Below are positions 1 to 8,433 of a stretch of 64,000 nt of DNA, piece by piece. This DNA comes from Runella limosa DSM 17973 (GTDB lineage Bacteria > Bacteroidota > Bacteroidia > Cytophagales > Spirosomataceae). The notes beneath the pieces are model-generated. The model did not search any database. It saw only the letters and a list, made by a program, of their open reading frames with translations, and was not told the origin of the DNA. Numbering within the stretch: position 1 is the first letter of the stretch; every line of letters starts with the position of its first letter. The position numbers and the translations under genes are program-made. The DNA is taken from positions 117,915 to 181,914 of the forward strand of contig NZ_AXVJ01000041.1 of the NCBI RefSeq assembly GCF_000482465.1, in the 5' to 3' direction.

Positions 1-689
1 TGGGTACGCACAACTGCCTTGGCTTGGCACGTGCAAAAGGTGCTCGTATCTTGGTAGCTTCTACTTCGGAAGTGTATGGTGATCCATTGGTTCACCCACA
101 AAACGAAGATTATTGGGGACACGTAAATCCTGTGGGTTACCGTGGCTGCTACGACGAAGCAAAACGTTTTCAGGAAGCAATCACGATGGCGTATCACCGT
201 CACCACGGTGTAGAAACACGCATCGTTCGTATTTTTAACACCTACGGCCCACGGATGCGATTGAACGACGGACGGGTATTGCCTGCATTCATCGGGCAAG
301 CACTTCGCGGGGAAGACCTGACGGTGTTTGGAGATGGGTCGCAAACGCGCTCTTTCTGCTACGTTGATGACCTTGTGGAAGGGATTTACCGTTTGTTGTT
401 GAGCGATCACGCCATGCCAGTAAACGTAGGTAACCCAGCCGAAATCACGATTGGTGAATTTGCCGAAGAAATCATCAAATTGACAGGAACAACTCAAAAA
501 GTAATCTACAAACCACTTCCACAAGACGATCCAAAGCAGCGTCAGCCAGACATTACATTGGCGAAAGAAGTGTTAGGATGGGAGCCAAAAGTGTCGCGTG
601 CAGAAGGATTAAAAATTACGTACGACTACTTCAAAAATCTTCCTGAAGACCGTTTGTACGAAGAAACGCACCACAGAGAGTTTAACTAA
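1..689 (+). CDS. UDP-glucuronate decarboxylase-like SDR epimerase, 5' truncated
   Basis: This is the C-terminal part of an extended short-chain dehydrogenase that acts on nucleotide sugars. The reading frame is open from the window edge ([20 protein letters not shown]), so the Rossmann GxxGxxG motif lies outside the window. The visible core has the SDR catalytic pair in CYDEAKR (Tyr and Lys), the STSEVYGDP segment, [10 protein letters not shown] and the late [13 protein letters not shown] motif. All of these are typical of UDP-glucuronic acid decarboxylase (UXS), which makes UDP-xylose in the cytoplasm. A related UDP- or dTDP-hexose dehydratase cannot be fully excluded. A strong terminator follows directly, so this gene ends its operon. 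Confidence 0.85.
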   Translation, partial: GTHNCLGLARAKGARILVASTSEVYGDPLVHPQNEDYWGHVNPVGYRGCYDEAKRFQEAITMAYHRHHGVETRIVRIFNTYGPRMRLNDGRVLPAFIGQALRGEDLTVFGDGSQTRSFCYVDDLVEGIYRLLLSDHAMPVNVGNPAEITIGEFAEEIIKLTGTTQKVIYKPLPQDDPKQRQPDITLAKEVLGWEPKVSRAEGLKITYDYFKNLPEDRLYEETHHREFN

Positions 690-704
690 TAGCAGAAATT
701 CTAA

Positions 705-738
705 CCTCCCGAAAGTTTGGCTTTCGGGAGGTTTTTTT
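705..738 (+). terminator. Rho-independent terminator after the SDR gene
   Basis: A perfect 11-bp inverted repeat (CCTCCCGAAAG / CTTTCGGGAGG) with a 5-nt loop is followed by seven T residues on the plus strand. It lies between the convergent SDR gene and the next minus-strand gene. It is a good terminator for the plus strand only. Confidence 0.9.
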
Positions 739-742
739 ATAT

Positions 743-1570
743 CTATTTGGACGCAGGTATCTCACTCACATCCACCCGATTTTTGTCTTTGTTCCAAAAA
801 AGTCGGTATTTTTTCCCCGAATCAATTTTGTATTCTTCCGTGACTTTATCTAGGGTACTAACCCGCATATACACTTGTGTATCAGCTAGTTTAAACTCCG
901 CTCGTTTTTTGGAAGGCAAAAAGAACGCTTGCCAGTTGAGGCGGTCACCGCTAACTTCGTAGGCTACTTCGCCGTTGAGTTCGTTTTGGAGTGAAAACGG
1001 AAAACGGTCATTGACAGGGTCTTCGATGACATCGGCCAATGAAACAACTTCTACTTTGATAGAACCAAGTTTTCGTTTTCCAAGCGGTTTGACGGCAATA
1101 TAAACTTCGTCGCCACGGCATCCTTCCAACTTCCCAACGCTACTCTGGGTGCTGTCAATCTTAAAACAAGGAGAGGCTTCTTTGCCATCGATAAATTGTT
1201 GGGCCGATTTGGCATCGGTAAAAACGCCAACCGCTACTTTAAAATTGGCATTTGAAGCCAACGAATGTTTGTCAAATGAATAGTCCGTCTTGGTCAAGGT
1301 ATCAGGATTTACCAATCGAAGGGTTTCGTACAAACGAGAGGAAGTATTGACTTTTTCGGGTTGAAAAACGCTGATACGATAAAAAGAAGTAGTAGTACCT
1401 TTCAAAAGGGATACTTTTACGGGGGTATTTTTGGCCAATACTTTATTGACAACGTTGGGAGGAACCAAGTTGACGTAGTCAATAATCACCTCTTGGAGCA
1501 TTTTCTGCGCCGAAGCCTGAAGGTGAACCAAAACAGAACACAGCAGGCTTGTAAAGAATATTTTTTTCAT
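743..1570 (-). CDS. Secreted hypothetical protein
   Basis: I do not recognise the family. The start is placed at the internal ATG that gives MKKIFFTSLLCSVLVHLQASAQ, a clean Sec signal peptide; the longer frame adds 12 residues that spoil it. The mature part is about 255 residues, hydrophilic, and has no membrane segment. The stretch KVAVGVFTDAKSAQQFIDG resembles the alternating pattern of SPOR-like peptidoglycan-binding domains, but the match is weak. The gene stands alone, diverging from the PAP2 gene. A periplasmic or surface location is inferred from the signal peptide only. Confidence 0.7.
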   Translation of the reverse strand: MKKIFFTSLLCSVLVHLQASAQKMLQEVIIDYVNLVPPNVVNKVLAKNTPVKVSLLKGTTTSFYRISVFQPEKVNTSSRLYETLRLVNPDTLTKTDYSFDKHSLASNANFKVAVGVFTDAKSAQQFIDGKEASPCFKIDSTQSSVGKLEGCRGDEVYIAVKPLGKRKLGSIKVEVVSLADVIEDPVNDRFPFSLQNELNGEVAYEVSGDRLNWQAFFLPSKKRAEFKLADTQVYMRVSTLDKVTEEYKIDSGKKYRLFWNKDKNRVDVSEIPASK

Positions 1571-1633
1571 AAAAACGGCAAGTTTCTGAACCCTTAGACA
1601 ACGCAAAGATGGGGAAAATATTTTCTGTACCTC

Positions 1634-1641
1634 TATCTTTG
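1634..1641 (+). promoter_or_regulatory. Bacteroidetes -7 promoter element
   Basis: TATCTTTG matches the Bacteroidetes primary sigma factor -7 consensus TAnnTTTG. It lies only 4 bases before the ATG of the PAP2 gene, so the transcript would be nearly leaderless. No clear -33 TTTG is seen at the right distance. Confidence 0.4.
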
Positions 1642-1645
1642 CGCC

Positions 1646-2260
1646 ATGAACTTTATTCGACTGCTTCGCACAAACTGGCCTTTTGCTCTGACTTACGGGG
1701 TATTATTAATAGGATTGGGTATTTGTCAGGTTCTTTACCGACAAGGAATTATTTCGCTGGAAATCAATCGCTACAACAGTGCTTTCGCTGATACCTTCTT
1801 TAAATACGTTACCCACCTTGGCGACGGAGTTTTTTGCGTTGGGGTAGGAGTCGGGTTATTGTTTCGCGCCCGTAAGAAAGGCTATTTGGTGATTGGGGCT
1901 TACGCTATTTCTGGGATATTGGCACAGCTTATCAAAAATTTTGTTTTTCCAAAAGAACCGCGTCCAGTGGAATATTTTGCGGGGATGATGCAGTCGTTAC
2001 ACACGGTGCCAGGCGTAGAACTGAGCCACTGGAATAGTTTTCCGTCGGGACACACAACCTCAGCCTTTGCCTTGTTTGCCTTGTTGGCTTTGTGGACACC
2101 CAAGCCTTGGTTGAAGGTCGGTTGCTTAGTAATGGCCTGTGCCATAGGTTTCTCAAGAATGTATTTACTCCAACATTTTATGGTAGATGTTTACGTGGGG
2201 TCATTATTGGGGACACTCACTGCTTGGGGATTAGCCTTGAAATTTAACGAAATAGCTTAG
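1646..2260 (+). CDS. PAP2-family membrane phosphatase
   Basis: This is a type 2 phosphatidic acid phosphatase-like integral membrane protein of 204 residues. Such enzymes remove phosphate from lipid phosphates such as undecaprenyl diphosphate, phosphatidylglycerol phosphate or lipid A. The three family motifs are visible: a basic segment with Lys97 and Arg106-Pro107 (KEPRP), PSGHT at 133-137 and SRx5Hx3D at 170-181. Several hydrophobic helices surround them. The next gene, 32 bp downstream, is a lipid-linked-sugar glycosyltransferase. A joint role in envelope lipid or polyprenyl phosphate recycling is therefore plausible, but the substrate is not shown by sequence. Confidence 0.85.
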   Translation: MNFIRLLRTNWPFALTYGVLLIGLGICQVLYRQGIISLEINRYNSAFADTFFKYVTHLGDGVFCVGVGVGLLFRARKKGYLVIGAYAISGILAQLIKNFVFPKEPRPVEYFAGMMQSLHTVPGVELSHWNSFPSGHTTSAFALFALLALWTPKPWLKVGCLVMACAIGFSRMYLLQHFMVDVYVGSLLGTLTAWGLALKFNEIA

Positions 2261-2292
2261 TGTTTTAACTTCGATTTTAAAAGAGACTACGA

Positions 2293-4017
2293 ATGAAAAA
2301 TATAAAACTCGAAAATCCGTGGGTCATCGCATTTCTTGCGGTTGCTTTTTTTGTGCCCTATTTGGGCCAAACCCATTTGTTTGATTGGGATGAAATCAAC
2401 TTTGCCGAATCTGCCCGCGAGATGCTCGTTTCGGGGAATTATTTACGCGTGCAAGTTGATTTTCAGCCTTTTTGGGAAAAGCCACCGCTGTTTTTTTGGT
2501 TACAGGCTTTATCGATGAAGGTGTTTGGCATCAACGAGTTTGCCGCCCGTTTTCCCAACGTCGTTGTGGGCGTTTTTACCTTATTAACCTTCTATTTTTT
2601 AGGAAAACGCTTGGTTGATAGCCGCTTTGGGTTTTTGTGGGCGTTGGTTTATTTGGGGTCTGTTACACCGCATTTGTATTTTAAATCGGGGATTATCGAC
2701 CCTTGGTTCAATTACTTTATGTTTTTGAGCGTGGTTAATTTTTCGTTTCCAGACGCTAAAAATACTGCAAAAAGTTTCTTGTTGGCGGGCATTTTTGCGG
2801 GACTCGCCGTTTGGACCAAAGGCCCTGTGGGGGTGGGCGTACCCACACTCGTTTTGGCGGCGCTTTGGGTGATTCAACAAGTTCAAAAGAAAAATAACCA
2901 AACAACAATTGGTGATTATTCCATTAAAAACCTGCTGATTTATGCCATCACGGCGGGTGTTTTTACGATTGGGTGGATGTTGGCCATTATTATGGAAAGC
3001 GGCTGGGCTACTTTTGTCGCATTCTTGCAGTACCTCTATCGCCTCGGTGCTACTTCGGAAGCCGACCACGGACAGCCGTTTTATTATCACTTTGTGGTCG
3101 TACTGATTGGCTGTTTTCCCATTTCGGTGATTGGTCTAAAATACGTAGCAGTAGCTTTTAAACCGTTGATTGCGAGGTGGAAATCGCAGATGGTTGACAA
3201 AATGACGCTACCCATGCCCGCGTTTTCGTTGCCGATGTTGTGCTTGTTTTGGGTGGTGATGATTGTATTTTCTATTGTCAAAACCAAAATTGTACATTAC
3301 AGTTCGATGGCCTATTTTCCGCTTTCTTACCTTGCGGCGTTGTGGCTGCACCAGTGGCTCAAAGGAGAAGTTGTGTGGCCAAGATGGATGACAGTTATGG
3401 TATTGTTGATTGGGTTTATTTTGTCGTTGGTGCTGACCTTGGTTCCGTTGATTGGTATGAATCCAACGGCTTTTATCCCTTACATTGATGACAAATTTGC
3501 GGTTGCCAATTTACAAGCACCTGTCGAATGGGCTGGAAATGAGTGGCTTTGGGGCGTGCTTTATTTTGGGGCGATTTGTGTTGCTTTGGTACGTTGGAAA
3601 AAACAAAAGCAGTTGGCTATTCGTATTCTGTTTTTTAGCACGGCACTGTTGATGTTTTTTTATACGGCGAATGTTGTTCCCAAGATTGAGGGTTATACCC
3701 AACGCACTGTGATTGATTTTTATGAAGCTAAAAAAGGACAAGATGTATATGTTTGGCCGATTGGAAACCGAAGTTATGCACAGTTCTTTTACTTCAAAAA
3801 GCCGATGGGAGTGCGCCCCGAAGCGAGTGATGAAGAATGGCTGTTGAATGGCCCAGTGGACAAGCCAACGTTTCTGATTGCCCGTATCGACCGTGCTGAC
3901 GCCTATCGCGCAAACCCAAATTTAGAGTTCTTGAAGGAAGAAAACGGTTTTGTGTTTTTCCGAAGAAAACCCGATTATCAGAAGATTATTGAATCGGTAC
4001 GGAAATTAGATCAGTAA
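2293..4017 (+). CDS. GT39/ArnT-like glycosyltransferase
   Basis: This is a polytopic membrane glycosyltransferase of the PMT/ArnT (GT-C) superfamily, which transfers sugars from polyprenyl phosphate to lipid A or protein on the outer face of the inner membrane. The N-terminal FDWDEINFAESAREML segment contains the acidic motif of the first external loop, and EKPPLFFWLQAL follows as in ArnT proteins. About 11 hydrophobic helices precede a soluble C-terminal tail of about 110 residues. The length of 574 residues is normal. It follows the PAP2 gene closely and is probably cotranscribed. The acceptor (lipid A, glycan or protein) cannot be told from sequence. Confidence 0.85.
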   Translation: MKNIKLENPWVIAFLAVAFFVPYLGQTHLFDWDEINFAESAREMLVSGNYLRVQVDFQPFWEKPPLFFWLQALSMKVFGINEFAARFPNVVVGVFTLLTFYFLGKRLVDSRFGFLWALVYLGSVTPHLYFKSGIIDPWFNYFMFLSVVNFSFPDAKNTAKSFLLAGIFAGLAVWTKGPVGVGVPTLVLAALWVIQQVQKKNNQTTIGDYSIKNLLIYAITAGVFTIGWMLAIIMESGWATFVAFLQYLYRLGATSEADHGQPFYYHFVVVLIGCFPISVIGLKYVAVAFKPLIARWKSQMVDKMTLPMPAFSLPMLCLFWVVMIVFSIVKTKIVHYSSMAYFPLSYLAALWLHQWLKGEVVWPRWMTVMVLLIGFILSLVLTLVPLIGMNPTAFIPYIDDKFAVANLQAPVEWAGNEWLWGVLYFGAICVALVRWKKQKQLAIRILFFSTALLMFFYTANVVPKIEGYTQRTVIDFYEAKKGQDVYVWPIGNRSYAQFFYFKKPMGVRPEASDEEWLLNGPVDKPTFLIARIDRADAYRANPNLEFLKEENGFVFFRRKPDYQKIIESVRKLDQ

Positions 4018-4035
4018 TTGATTTAAACATATTCC

Positions 4036-4260
4036 CAGCCTCGGAGAGGCCCAACATTTGTAGAGGTTGGATAGATATTACCAGCCTCGGAGAGGCTCAA
4101 CATTTGTAGAGGTTGGATAAATATTATCAGCCTCGGAGAGGCTCAACATTTGTAGAGGTTAATAGATATGACCAGCCTCGGAGAGGCTCAACATTTGTAG
4201 AAACATTTGTATGGGTTAATAGATATTACCAGCCTCGGAGAGGCCCAACATTTGTAGAAT
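4036..4260 (+). repeat. Five tandem copies of a 45-46 bp palindrome-containing repeat
   Basis: Units begin at 4036, 4082, 4128, 4173 and 4230. Each has the small palindrome GCCTCGGAGAGGC followed by CAACATTTGTAG and a less conserved tail. The fourth unit carries an extra duplicated AAACATTTGTATG piece, which explains its longer spacing. The array fills the gap between the glycosyltransferase and the TetR gene. It has no unique spacers and so is not a CRISPR. Confidence 0.95.
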
Positions 4261-4312
4261 TTGTCGGCGTAAAATTTGTTTATTCAAAATGAAATTATTT
4301 GTTTTGTGCCAA

Positions 4313-4332
4313 GTTTAACCAAATGGTTAAAC
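4313..4332. promoter_or_regulatory. Predicted TetR operator 1
   Basis: GTTTAACCAAATGGTTAAAC is a perfect 9-bp inverted repeat around a 2-bp centre, 13 bp before the regulator start codon. A near-identical palindrome lies before the efflux operon at 5140-5159. The position implies that the TetR protein represses its own gene. Confidence 0.75.
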
Positions 4333-4345
4333 CATTGAATAAATC

Positions 4346-4948
4346 ATGTCAGAACTAGATTTAACAACAGAAGAGAAAATTTTGAAAGCGGCCGAGACCA
4401 TTTTTTTGCGAGATGGCTACGACGGCTCAAGGATGCAGGACATAGCTAACGAAGCAGGAATCAATAAAGCATTGTTGCATTACTATTTCCGATCAAAGGA
4501 TAAGTTATTTGAACACGTTTTTGATAAAAAAATTGGCATATTTTTTCCGAAAGCCGATGGTGTTTTTGATTTGGATATTGACTTTGCAGACAAAATTGGG
4601 CTCATCATAGAAGGATATATCAACCTTTTGAGGGAGAATCCCTACTTGCCTTTGTTTGTTTTGAATACGGTTAATAATCCAGAAAAGTCAGATTTTATCA
4701 AAAAACTACCAGTCGGATTGATGCAGAAAATAGCATTAAACTACTTTGTGGAACTCCAAAAAGGCAAAGTTCGTAGCATTAACCCTATGCAATTTGTGAT
4801 ATCTATCATGGGAATGTGTGCATTTCCATTTTTGGCACGCCCAATTTTATTGAGTGCGTTTGGGGCAGATAAAGAGGCATTTGATGTACTGATGAAACAG
4901 AGGATTGAAGAGTTGAAGTTGTATGTAAAGCTAATTTTAACTCCGTAA
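4346..4948 (+). CDS. TetR-family regulator of the efflux operon
   Basis: This is a one-component repressor of 200 residues. The N-terminal region (residues 8-58) has the TetR helix-turn-helix pattern with RMQDIANEAGINKALLHYYF and the following KDKLFEHVF helix. The C-terminal ligand/dimer domain is divergent, as usual. It is followed, across about 220 bp of repeats, by an HlyD/TolC/ABC-2 efflux operon. The architecture matches the Escherichia coli CecR (YbiH)-YbhGFSR locus. The same palindrome lies before both transcription units, so control of its own gene and of the operon is inferred. The inducer is unknown. Confidence 0.9.
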   Translation: MSELDLTTEEKILKAAETIFLRDGYDGSRMQDIANEAGINKALLHYYFRSKDKLFEHVFDKKIGIFFPKADGVFDLDIDFADKIGLIIEGYINLLRENPYLPLFVLNTVNNPEKSDFIKKLPVGLMQKIALNYFVELQKGKVRSINPMQFVISIMGMCAFPFLARPILLSAFGADKEAFDVLMKQRIEELKLYVKLILTP

Positions 4949-4953
4949 ACGTA

Positions 4954-5067
4954 TCGAGGGTTGCTCACAAAATGTGTCGAGGGTTGCTCACAAAACGTGT
5001 AGAGGGTTGCTCACAACCCGACCATCGAAGATATTCAAACGTGCAGGAGGTTGCTTACAACCCGCAC
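4954..5067. repeat. Cluster of GGGTTGCTCACAACCC-type palindromic repeats
   Basis: Four partial or complete copies of the element GGGTTGCTCACAACCC lie head to tail, separated by short GTGTCGA/GTGTAGA-like linkers. Copies three and four retain both palindrome arms. The same family recurs at 11426, 21213 and 63864. Confidence 0.85.
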
Positions 5068-5073
5068 ATTTTT

Positions 5074-5106
5074 AGACCTTCCAAGTTTCTAAAACTTGGA
5101 AGGTCT
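5074..5106. repeat. REP-like perfect palindrome (AGACCTTCCAAGTTT family)
   Basis: Perfect 15-bp arms AGACCTTCCAAGTTT / AAACTTGGAAGGTCT flank a 3-nt loop. Related palindromes occur at 18336-18398, 47424-47460 and 47529-47557, the last two beside a RAYT transposase gene. It could also serve as a terminator for the TetR gene, although no T run follows. Confidence 0.85.
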
Positions 5107-5139
5107 CTATAAACTAAAACTCCTATTTTTTTATCCATA

Positions 5140-5159
5140 ATTTAACCAAATAGTTAAAC
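5140..5159. promoter_or_regulatory. Predicted TetR operator 2
   Basis: ATTTAACCAAATAGTTAAAC matches operator 1 at 18 of 20 positions and lies 9 bp before the first gene of the efflux operon. A repressor bound here would overlap the transcription or translation start region. Confidence 0.75.
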
Positions 5160-5168
5160 TGTAAGGTT

Positions 5169-6434
5169 ATGAAACAAAAAGTGCTATTTATCGGGATGTG
5201 GTTGGGATTTGTTTCGGTGGGGCATACGCAAAGTACGTTGACCCTCGACGAATGCTACCGACAGGCCGAAACCCACAGCCCGCAAGCGGGGCAAACGCGC
5301 TTGATTCAGGAGGCGACAGAACTGCAATTGAAGTTGCTTAATCGCAATTTTATGCCGCAATCTCGCCTCAATGGCCAAGCTACTTGGCAGTCGGATGTGA
5401 CGAGTGTACCCATCAAATTGCCCAATTTTGAAATCTCGCCACCTCCCAAAGACCAGTACAAACTGACGTTGGACGTGACACAGTCGATTTGGGATGGGGG
5501 GACAATCCAGAAACAAAAGGCCGTTGCCGTGGCGAATCAACTAGCTGATCAACAGAAGGTAACGGTGGATTTGTATCAACTTAGGGAGCAAGTGAGTGGC
5601 CTGTATTTTGGGGCGTTGTTTGCCGAACGTCAACTGAAAAACTTTGATATTTTGGACAAAGAACTTCGTGCCAAACTGGCCAAAACGAAAGCCTCGGTTC
5701 AGAATGGAATAGCGATTCGTTCCAACATTCTTGCTTTAGAAGCGCGTATTTTGGAAGTTGAGCAGTTGGTGTTAGAAACGCAGACACGGCGTACGGCGTC
5801 CTTGGAGGCACTTTCGCTGCTAACGGGTGCAAAAGTTGATGCCAATACCTCACTTCAACTGCCAACGGTCGCTACTAATTCAGTGGATATTAATCGGCCA
5901 GAATTGAAATGGTTTGATGCCCAAAAACAAACGCTGTCGGTAAGCGAGAAGCTGGTTAAAGCGAAAAATTTGCCCAAATTATCGGCCTTTGCGACGGGAG
6001 GGTACGGACGGCCAGGGCTAAATTTCCTTTCGACCGAATTTAAAACGTACTTTATTGGAGGGGTACAACTTCAAATTCCCTTGTCACATTTATATACCAA
6101 TAGCCAAGCGATTGAAGTACAACAATTGCGAGTGAATCAGCAACGCGTTGAGAAGCAAAAAGAGAATTTTTTGTTGGCTACTCAAGTCAGAATGGCTTCT
6201 CAGCGTCAAGAAATAAGTCGTTTGCAAGCATTGGTCGAAAGCGACCGTAAATTGATTGACATTCGCGCGACGATGCGTAAAGCGGCGGAATCTCAGCTTG
6301 AAAATGGCATTATCACAGCCAGTGATTACCTGACAGAGCTGGACAACGAAGACAGTGCGCGTCAAAACTTGATTTTGCACGAAGTTCAATTGCTGCAAGC
6401 ACAAAACAATTTGAGATTATCGTCAGGGAGTTAA
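5169..6434 (+). CDS. TolC-family outer membrane efflux protein
   Basis: This is an outer membrane channel subunit of a tripartite exporter, 421 residues long. It begins with a signal peptide (MKQKVLFIGMWLGFVSVGHTQS) followed by LTLDECYRQAETHSPQA, the typical OEP family opening. Long amphipathic coiled-coil helices rich in Gln, Arg and Glu form two repeated halves, and the second half includes NGIITASDYLTELDNEDSARQN, typical of TolC relatives. It is the first gene of a six-gene operon with the membrane fusion protein, two ATPases and two permeases. Predicted TetR operator 2 lies just upstream. Confidence 0.92.
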   Translation: MKQKVLFIGMWLGFVSVGHTQSTLTLDECYRQAETHSPQAGQTRLIQEATELQLKLLNRNFMPQSRLNGQATWQSDVTSVPIKLPNFEISPPPKDQYKLTLDVTQSIWDGGTIQKQKAVAVANQLADQQKVTVDLYQLREQVSGLYFGALFAERQLKNFDILDKELRAKLAKTKASVQNGIAIRSNILALEARILEVEQLVLETQTRRTASLEALSLLTGAKVDANTSLQLPTVATNSVDINRPELKWFDAQKQTLSVSEKLVKAKNLPKLSAFATGGYGRPGLNFLSTEFKTYFIGGVQLQIPLSHLYTNSQAIEVQQLRVNQQRVEKQKENFLLATQVRMASQRQEISRLQALVESDRKLIDIRATMRKAAESQLENGIITASDYLTELDNEDSARQNLILHEVQLLQAQNNLRLSSGS

Positions 6435-6480
6435 TGATCAATTTTACAATGAATAACCAAGAATAAGACAATCATTTATT

Positions 6481-7500
6481 ATGAATACAATTGCACAAAA
6501 AACATCCCTAAAGAAAGCCCCGCAACGTGGCCTAGGGGCTTTGCTTTTTCTGTCACTTTTGAGTTTGGGGGCTTGCAACAGCAGCGACCAAGCGTTTGAT
6601 GCGAGCGGTGTTTTTGAAGCCGATGAAGTCGTGATTTCGTCGGAGTCAATGGGGAAAATTTTGAGTTTGGAAATAGAAGAAGGCAACACCCTCAAGGCAG
6701 GCCAAGCTGTTGGGAGTGTTGATTGCAAAAACCTCAATTTGCAAAAAGCACAAGTGCAAGCGAGCATGGAGGCGTTGAGCCAAAAAACCAACGATGCTTC
6801 ACCGCAAATTCAGATTTTGAAGGAACAATTGATGATGCAACAACGCCAAATAGCGGCTCAACGCGAGCAACTTAGACTGTTGGAACGCGAACACAACCGT
6901 TTGGATAATTTGGTAAAAGCCGAAGCCGTACCAAGTAAACAATTAGACGATGTGGATGGGCAAATTTCGGTGTTGAAAAAACAAATTGAAACCGCCGAGG
7001 GGCAAGTGGCTGTGGTTCAGCAGCAAATCAAATCGCAACAACAACAAGTGTCGATTCAGAATCGTGGGGTATTCAGCGAGCGAAAGCCGTTGGAAGAACG
7101 CATCGCGCAGTTTGACGACCAACTTCAGCGCTGTACCATCACCAATCCGATTGATGGAACGGTGTTGGTCAGGTACGCCACTACAAACGAAATGACTGCC
7201 ACGGGTAAAGCGTTGTACAAAATTGCCGATTTGACTTCGCTGACGTTGCGGGCGTACATAACGGGTGACCAACTCGGTAAAATAAAGCTGAACCAGCCCG
7301 TAAAAGTGTTTGTCGATAATGGTAAAGACAGCTACAAAGAGGTGAGTGGCGTGGTGACTTGGGTTTCGAACAAAGCGGAGTTTACTCCTAAAACCATTCA
7401 GACCAAAGACGAGCGGGCAAATTTGGTTTATGCCACCAAAATCAAGGTGAAAAACGACGGTTTCCTCAAAATAGGAATGTACGGCGAAGTGAAACTCTAA
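6481..7500 (+). CDS. HlyD-family membrane fusion lipoprotein
   Basis: This is a periplasmic adaptor of 339 residues linking the ABC-2 permeases to the TolC channel. The N terminus has a lipoprotein signal with the lipobox LGAC (Cys32), so it is probably anchored in a membrane by lipid. A biotinyl-lipoyl-like half motif (SSESMGKILSLEIEEGNTL) comes next, then a long coiled coil of about residues 80-205 rich in Gln, then the second lipoyl half (TNPIDGTVLVRYATTNEMT) and a beta-barrel domain. It resembles E. coli YbhG. It starts 46 bp after the TolC gene and ends 11 bp before the first ATPase gene. Confidence 0.92.
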   Translation: MNTIAQKTSLKKAPQRGLGALLFLSLLSLGACNSSDQAFDASGVFEADEVVISSESMGKILSLEIEEGNTLKAGQAVGSVDCKNLNLQKAQVQASMEALSQKTNDASPQIQILKEQLMMQQRQIAAQREQLRLLEREHNRLDNLVKAEAVPSKQLDDVDGQISVLKKQIETAEGQVAVVQQQIKSQQQQVSIQNRGVFSERKPLEERIAQFDDQLQRCTITNPIDGTVLVRYATTNEMTATGKALYKIADLTSLTLRAYITGDQLGKIKLNQPVKVFVDNGKDSYKEVSGVVTWVSNKAEFTPKTIQTKDERANLVYATKIKVKNDGFLKIGMYGEVKL

Positions 7501-7511
7501 TTCCAATTTCC

Positions 7512-8429
7512 ATGTCAACCGTTCGAGTAGAAAATATCAAAAAAACGTACGAAAAAGGGCAAGTACTCGCACTCGACGATGTTAGTTTTGAGGTAAAATC
7601 GGGGGAATTGTTTGGGCTAATCGGCCCCGATGGTGCAGGAAAAACGTCGCTTTTTCGTATCCTGACGACCTTATTGGTACCCGATGCTGGTCGGGCAGAG
7701 GTGGCTGGGTTGGATGTTGTCAAGGACTTGTGGAAAATACGCCAAATCGTGGGGTATATGCCAGGGAAATTTTCGCTGTACCAAGACCTGAGTATTGAAG
7801 AAAATCTCAATTTTTTTGCGACTGTTTTTAATACTACTGTCGCGCAAAACTACCACTTGATAGAGGAGATTTACGTTCAAATTGAACCATTTAAGCATCG
7901 TTTGGCGGGAAAACTTTCGGGTGGGATGAAGCAAAAATTAGCCTTGTGCTGTGCGCTTATTCACGAGCCTAAAGTGCTCTTCTTGGACGAACCCACCACG
8001 GGCGTTGACCCCGTGTCGAGAAAGGAGTTTTGGGACATGCTCGACCGACTGAAAGCTCGCGGAATTACCATTGTGGTTTCGACGCCTTACATGGACGAAG
8101 CCAGTCGGTGCGATCGCATTGCGTTGATTCAAAAGGGCAAAATTTTGGAACTCGATACCCTCGACCAAATCATTACACGGCACGCCCAAAACCTTTACGC
8201 GGTAGATGCTGACAATCGGTATAACTTAATGAACGACCTGCGCAAGAACACCGAAATTGTCAGTGCATTTGCGTTTGGTGAAGAACAACACGTGACATTA
8301 CCGCCTCATTTTCAGGACAAATACCTTTCGGAGTTTTTGAAAGAAAAAGGACATACGGGCATTAAAGTACGGAAAATAGCACCGACGATTGAGGATACAT
8401 TTATCAAATTGATGCTCGAAAATCAGTAA
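7512..8429 (+). CDS. ABC transporter ATPase, first of a pair
   Basis: This is a cytoplasmic ABC-2 type ATPase of 305 residues. Walker A is GPDGAGKTS (38-46), the signature is LSGGMKQ (135-141) and Walker B is VLFLDEP (155-161). A D-loop and a switch-region histidine substitute (STPYMDEA) follow. The C-terminal 80 residues are a DUF4162-like tail. It corresponds to the N-terminal half of E. coli YbhF, where two ATPase domains are fused in one chain. Here the halves are two genes 4 bp apart. The Asp in Walker A (GPDGAGKT rather than GxNGAGKT) is also seen in YbhF-type proteins, as far as I recall. Confidence 0.92.
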   Translation: MSTVRVENIKKTYEKGQVLALDDVSFEVKSGELFGLIGPDGAGKTSLFRILTTLLVPDAGRAEVAGLDVVKDLWKIRQIVGYMPGKFSLYQDLSIEENLNFFATVFNTTVAQNYHLIEEIYVQIEPFKHRLAGKLSGGMKQKLALCCALIHEPKVLFLDEPTTGVDPVSRKEFWDMLDRLKARGITIVVSTPYMDEASRCDRIALIQKGKILELDTLDQIITRHAQNLYAVDADNRYNLMNDLRKNTEIVSAFAFGEEQHVTLPPHFQDKYLSEFLKEKGHTGIKVRKIAPTIEDTFIKLMLENQ

Positions 8430-8433
8430 ACCT

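Noticed and set aside
4036..4260. Possible CRISPR array
   Set aside because: Repeats are contiguous with no unique spacers of constant length, and no cas genes are present.
6943..7518. Open frame of 191 codons on the minus strand
   Set aside because: It is antisense to the HlyD gene and has no recognisable domain.
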